Shown here one piece after another: positions 39,455 to 40,577 of a stretch of DNA of 40,577 nt. The notes beneath the pieces are model-generated. The model saw only the letters and a list, made by a program, of their open reading frames with translations. It was not told where the DNA came from and ran no database searches. A program made the translations under genes and the position numbers. Source of the stretch: a virus. The DNA lies in IMG/VR virus record IMGVR_UViG_3300044628_001004, positions 1-40,577 of that record; one strand, written 5' to 3'. Each line of letters opens with the position of its first letter. The stretch's first letter is position 1.

Positions 39455-40577
39455 ATGTTTGAGGAAGATCAGTTATTCGGCGGCCAAGATCAGGGCATCT
39501 TTGATGCGCCTGCACTGAAGACTGACTACATTCAGCAACTATCGGCTGCGCCCAGTATTTTTGATAGTCCTTCCATTGCAGCTACACCCGTTGGCCCGAT
39601 CAGACCAAGCGGTGGGTCTGGCACCGTCGGCGGCGCAACGGTTATCGGAGCGGATGGCGGCGCAGGAAATCGTGCAATTCAGTCGCAGATTGATGCACTC
39701 AACCAGGAGCTGACGCAGATCGATCCAAATGACCCCGAATCGCAGGTGCGGATCAATTCGATCAACAACAACATCTTCAATCTGAATCAGCGGATGAACC
39801 AGTTGTTGGGCACCTACACGCCCAACGTCGTTCAGCCCAACCCCAACGTCACGCCGACCACACCGACGACTCCCGGAACGTCTGTAGGCCCAATTAATCC
39901 ATCGCCGGGGGCCGCCAAGTCGCCCATTGATTTGGCCGTCGAGCGGAATGTTGCCTCAGCGCGGGCCAAGGTTGGCGGCCGCGATTTGACCGATAACGAG
40001 ATCGCAATGGCGGTCAATGGGGCGATGCTGGAGGTGTACGGCCCGCCGGACCCGACGAAGAAGCAGGATAACATCTTCACGATTTTCAAAGACGGCGTGC
40101 CGCTGATCATTCCTTTGCCGATTGATCCGGCGCTGGCGGCCTTGCTCAGTCTTGGCAGCATCTTTGCCGGTGGCATTCCGAGCCTGTTTCCCAGCGGAAG
40201 TACTCCGGCTGGCGTGACTGGCGGAACGCCCGGTGGTGCTGCCGGAGGCACAGCCGGAGGGACCACGGGAGGTACTGGTACCTCGACTGGAGGCGGGACG
40301 ACTACCACTAATAACGAAAACCCGATGCCGGAAGAGGCTCCGCCGGCGAATACCGAATGGGTGCTGGTCAATGGCGTCTGGCAGGCCGTTCCGATTGCCC
40401 CACCCCCCAATCAGCCGCCTGGGCCAAACAAGGAATGGAAGCGGGTTGATGGCATTTGGATTCTTGTGCCTAAGCCGGATTGTCCTCCCGGCAAATCGCG
40501 GGATGCATCGGGCGAATGCGTGGATACTCCTCCGCCCCCTCCGCCCCCTCCGCCCCCGCCTCCCCCGCCACCTCCCC
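39455..40577 (+). CDS. Internal virion protein, N-terminal part (continues at base 1)
   Basis: The ATG at 39455 opens a frame of 374 codons to the window edge; one base remains, which combines with bases 1-2 to keep the frame open to 929. The N-terminus is Gly/Ser-rich with a short helix (AIQSQIDALNQELTQIDPND), then a conserved-looking helix (RAKVGGRDLTDNEIAMAVNG) and a hydrophobic segment. Toward the edge are two Trp mini-motifs (EWVLVNGVWQAVP, EWKRVDGIWILVP) and a Cys mini-motif (DCPPGKSRDASGEC), then 16 prolines. Joined length is about 683 residues. Confidence 0.75.
   Translation, partial: MFEEDQLFGGQDQGIFDAPALKTDYIQQLSAAPSIFDSPSIAATPVGPIRPSGGSGTVGGATVIGADGGAGNRAIQSQIDALNQELTQIDPNDPESQVRINSINNNIFNLNQRMNQLLGTYTPNVVQPNPNVTPTTPTTPGTSVGPINPSPGAAKSPIDLAVERNVASARAKVGGRDLTDNEIAMAVNGAMLEVYGPPDPTKKQDNIFTIFKDGVPLIIPLPIDPALAALLSLGSIFAGGIPSLFPSGSTPAGVTGGTPGGAAGGTAGGTTGGTGTSTGGGTTTTNNENPMPEEAPPANTEWVLVNGVWQAVPIAPPPNQPPGPNKEWKRVDGIWILVPKPDCPPGKSRDASGECVDTPPPPPPPPPPPPPPPP

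Overview
This window reads as a complete, circularly joined genome of a short-tailed (podovirus-like) dsDNA phage. One long reading frame runs off the right edge inside a proline-coding tract and resumes in the correct frame at base 1. It carries a portal, large terminase, SU10/DUF5309-type capsid protein, adaptor and nozzle proteins, fibres and very large internal virion proteins. I see no sheath, tape measure, integrase, RNA polymerase, DNA polymerase, helicase or tRNA gene. The host is unknown. The secreted Ig-like domain at 15.8 kb resembles repeats common in Verrucomicrobia and relatives, and many virion genes lack a Shine-Dalgarno sequence. I therefore lean weakly to a Verrucomicrobia-like or freshwater/environmental Gram-negative host.

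Layout. The + strand from 24.4 kb to the right edge holds a small gene, terL, portal, scaffold-like gene, capsid, decoration-like gene, adaptor, fibre genes, an HNH endonuclease gene, nozzle and the start of the wrapped internal virion protein. From base 1 to 6.5 kb the + strand continues with the rest of that protein, two more internal virion proteins, basic peptides, two membrane proteins resembling a holin pair, a metallophosphoesterase and a small basic protein. From 11.5 down to 6.4 kb the - strand holds a tightly overlapped early/replication operon: ribbon-helix-helix protein, PD-(D/E)XK nuclease, ssDNA-binding protein, replication-organiser-like protein, a secreted transglycosylase-like protein and a frame-split RusA-type resolvase. 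Between 11.58 and 12.19 kb is a gene-free, strongly structured stretch that looks like a + strand noncoding RNA. From 12.2 to 18.3 kb the + strand carries receptor-binding and accessory virion genes ending in an endonuclease VII-type gene. From 21.0 to 18.4 kb the - strand carries an accessory block (DNA methyltransferase-like, HTH, a Cys-motif protein, small proteins) with two remarkable short-repeat arrays directly upstream of two start codons. From 21.1 to 24.3 kb there is a small-terminase-like pair on + and an HTH/methyltransferase/glycosyltransferase trio on -.

How it works together. The early - strand operon probably supplies recombination and ssDNA functions while the host replisome copies the DNA. 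The late + strand transcript builds capsid, connector and internal core. The surface-exposed connector rings have been decorated with carbohydrate-binding and beta-propeller-like inserts, and separate fibres add LamG-like and repeat-rich shafts. The most unusual elements are the GGGGTAAA(A)T arrays, the structured RNA, and the wrapped virion protein with a tract of about 29 prolines and paired Trp and Cys mini-motifs. No search or folding program was used; all family names are from recognised motifs.
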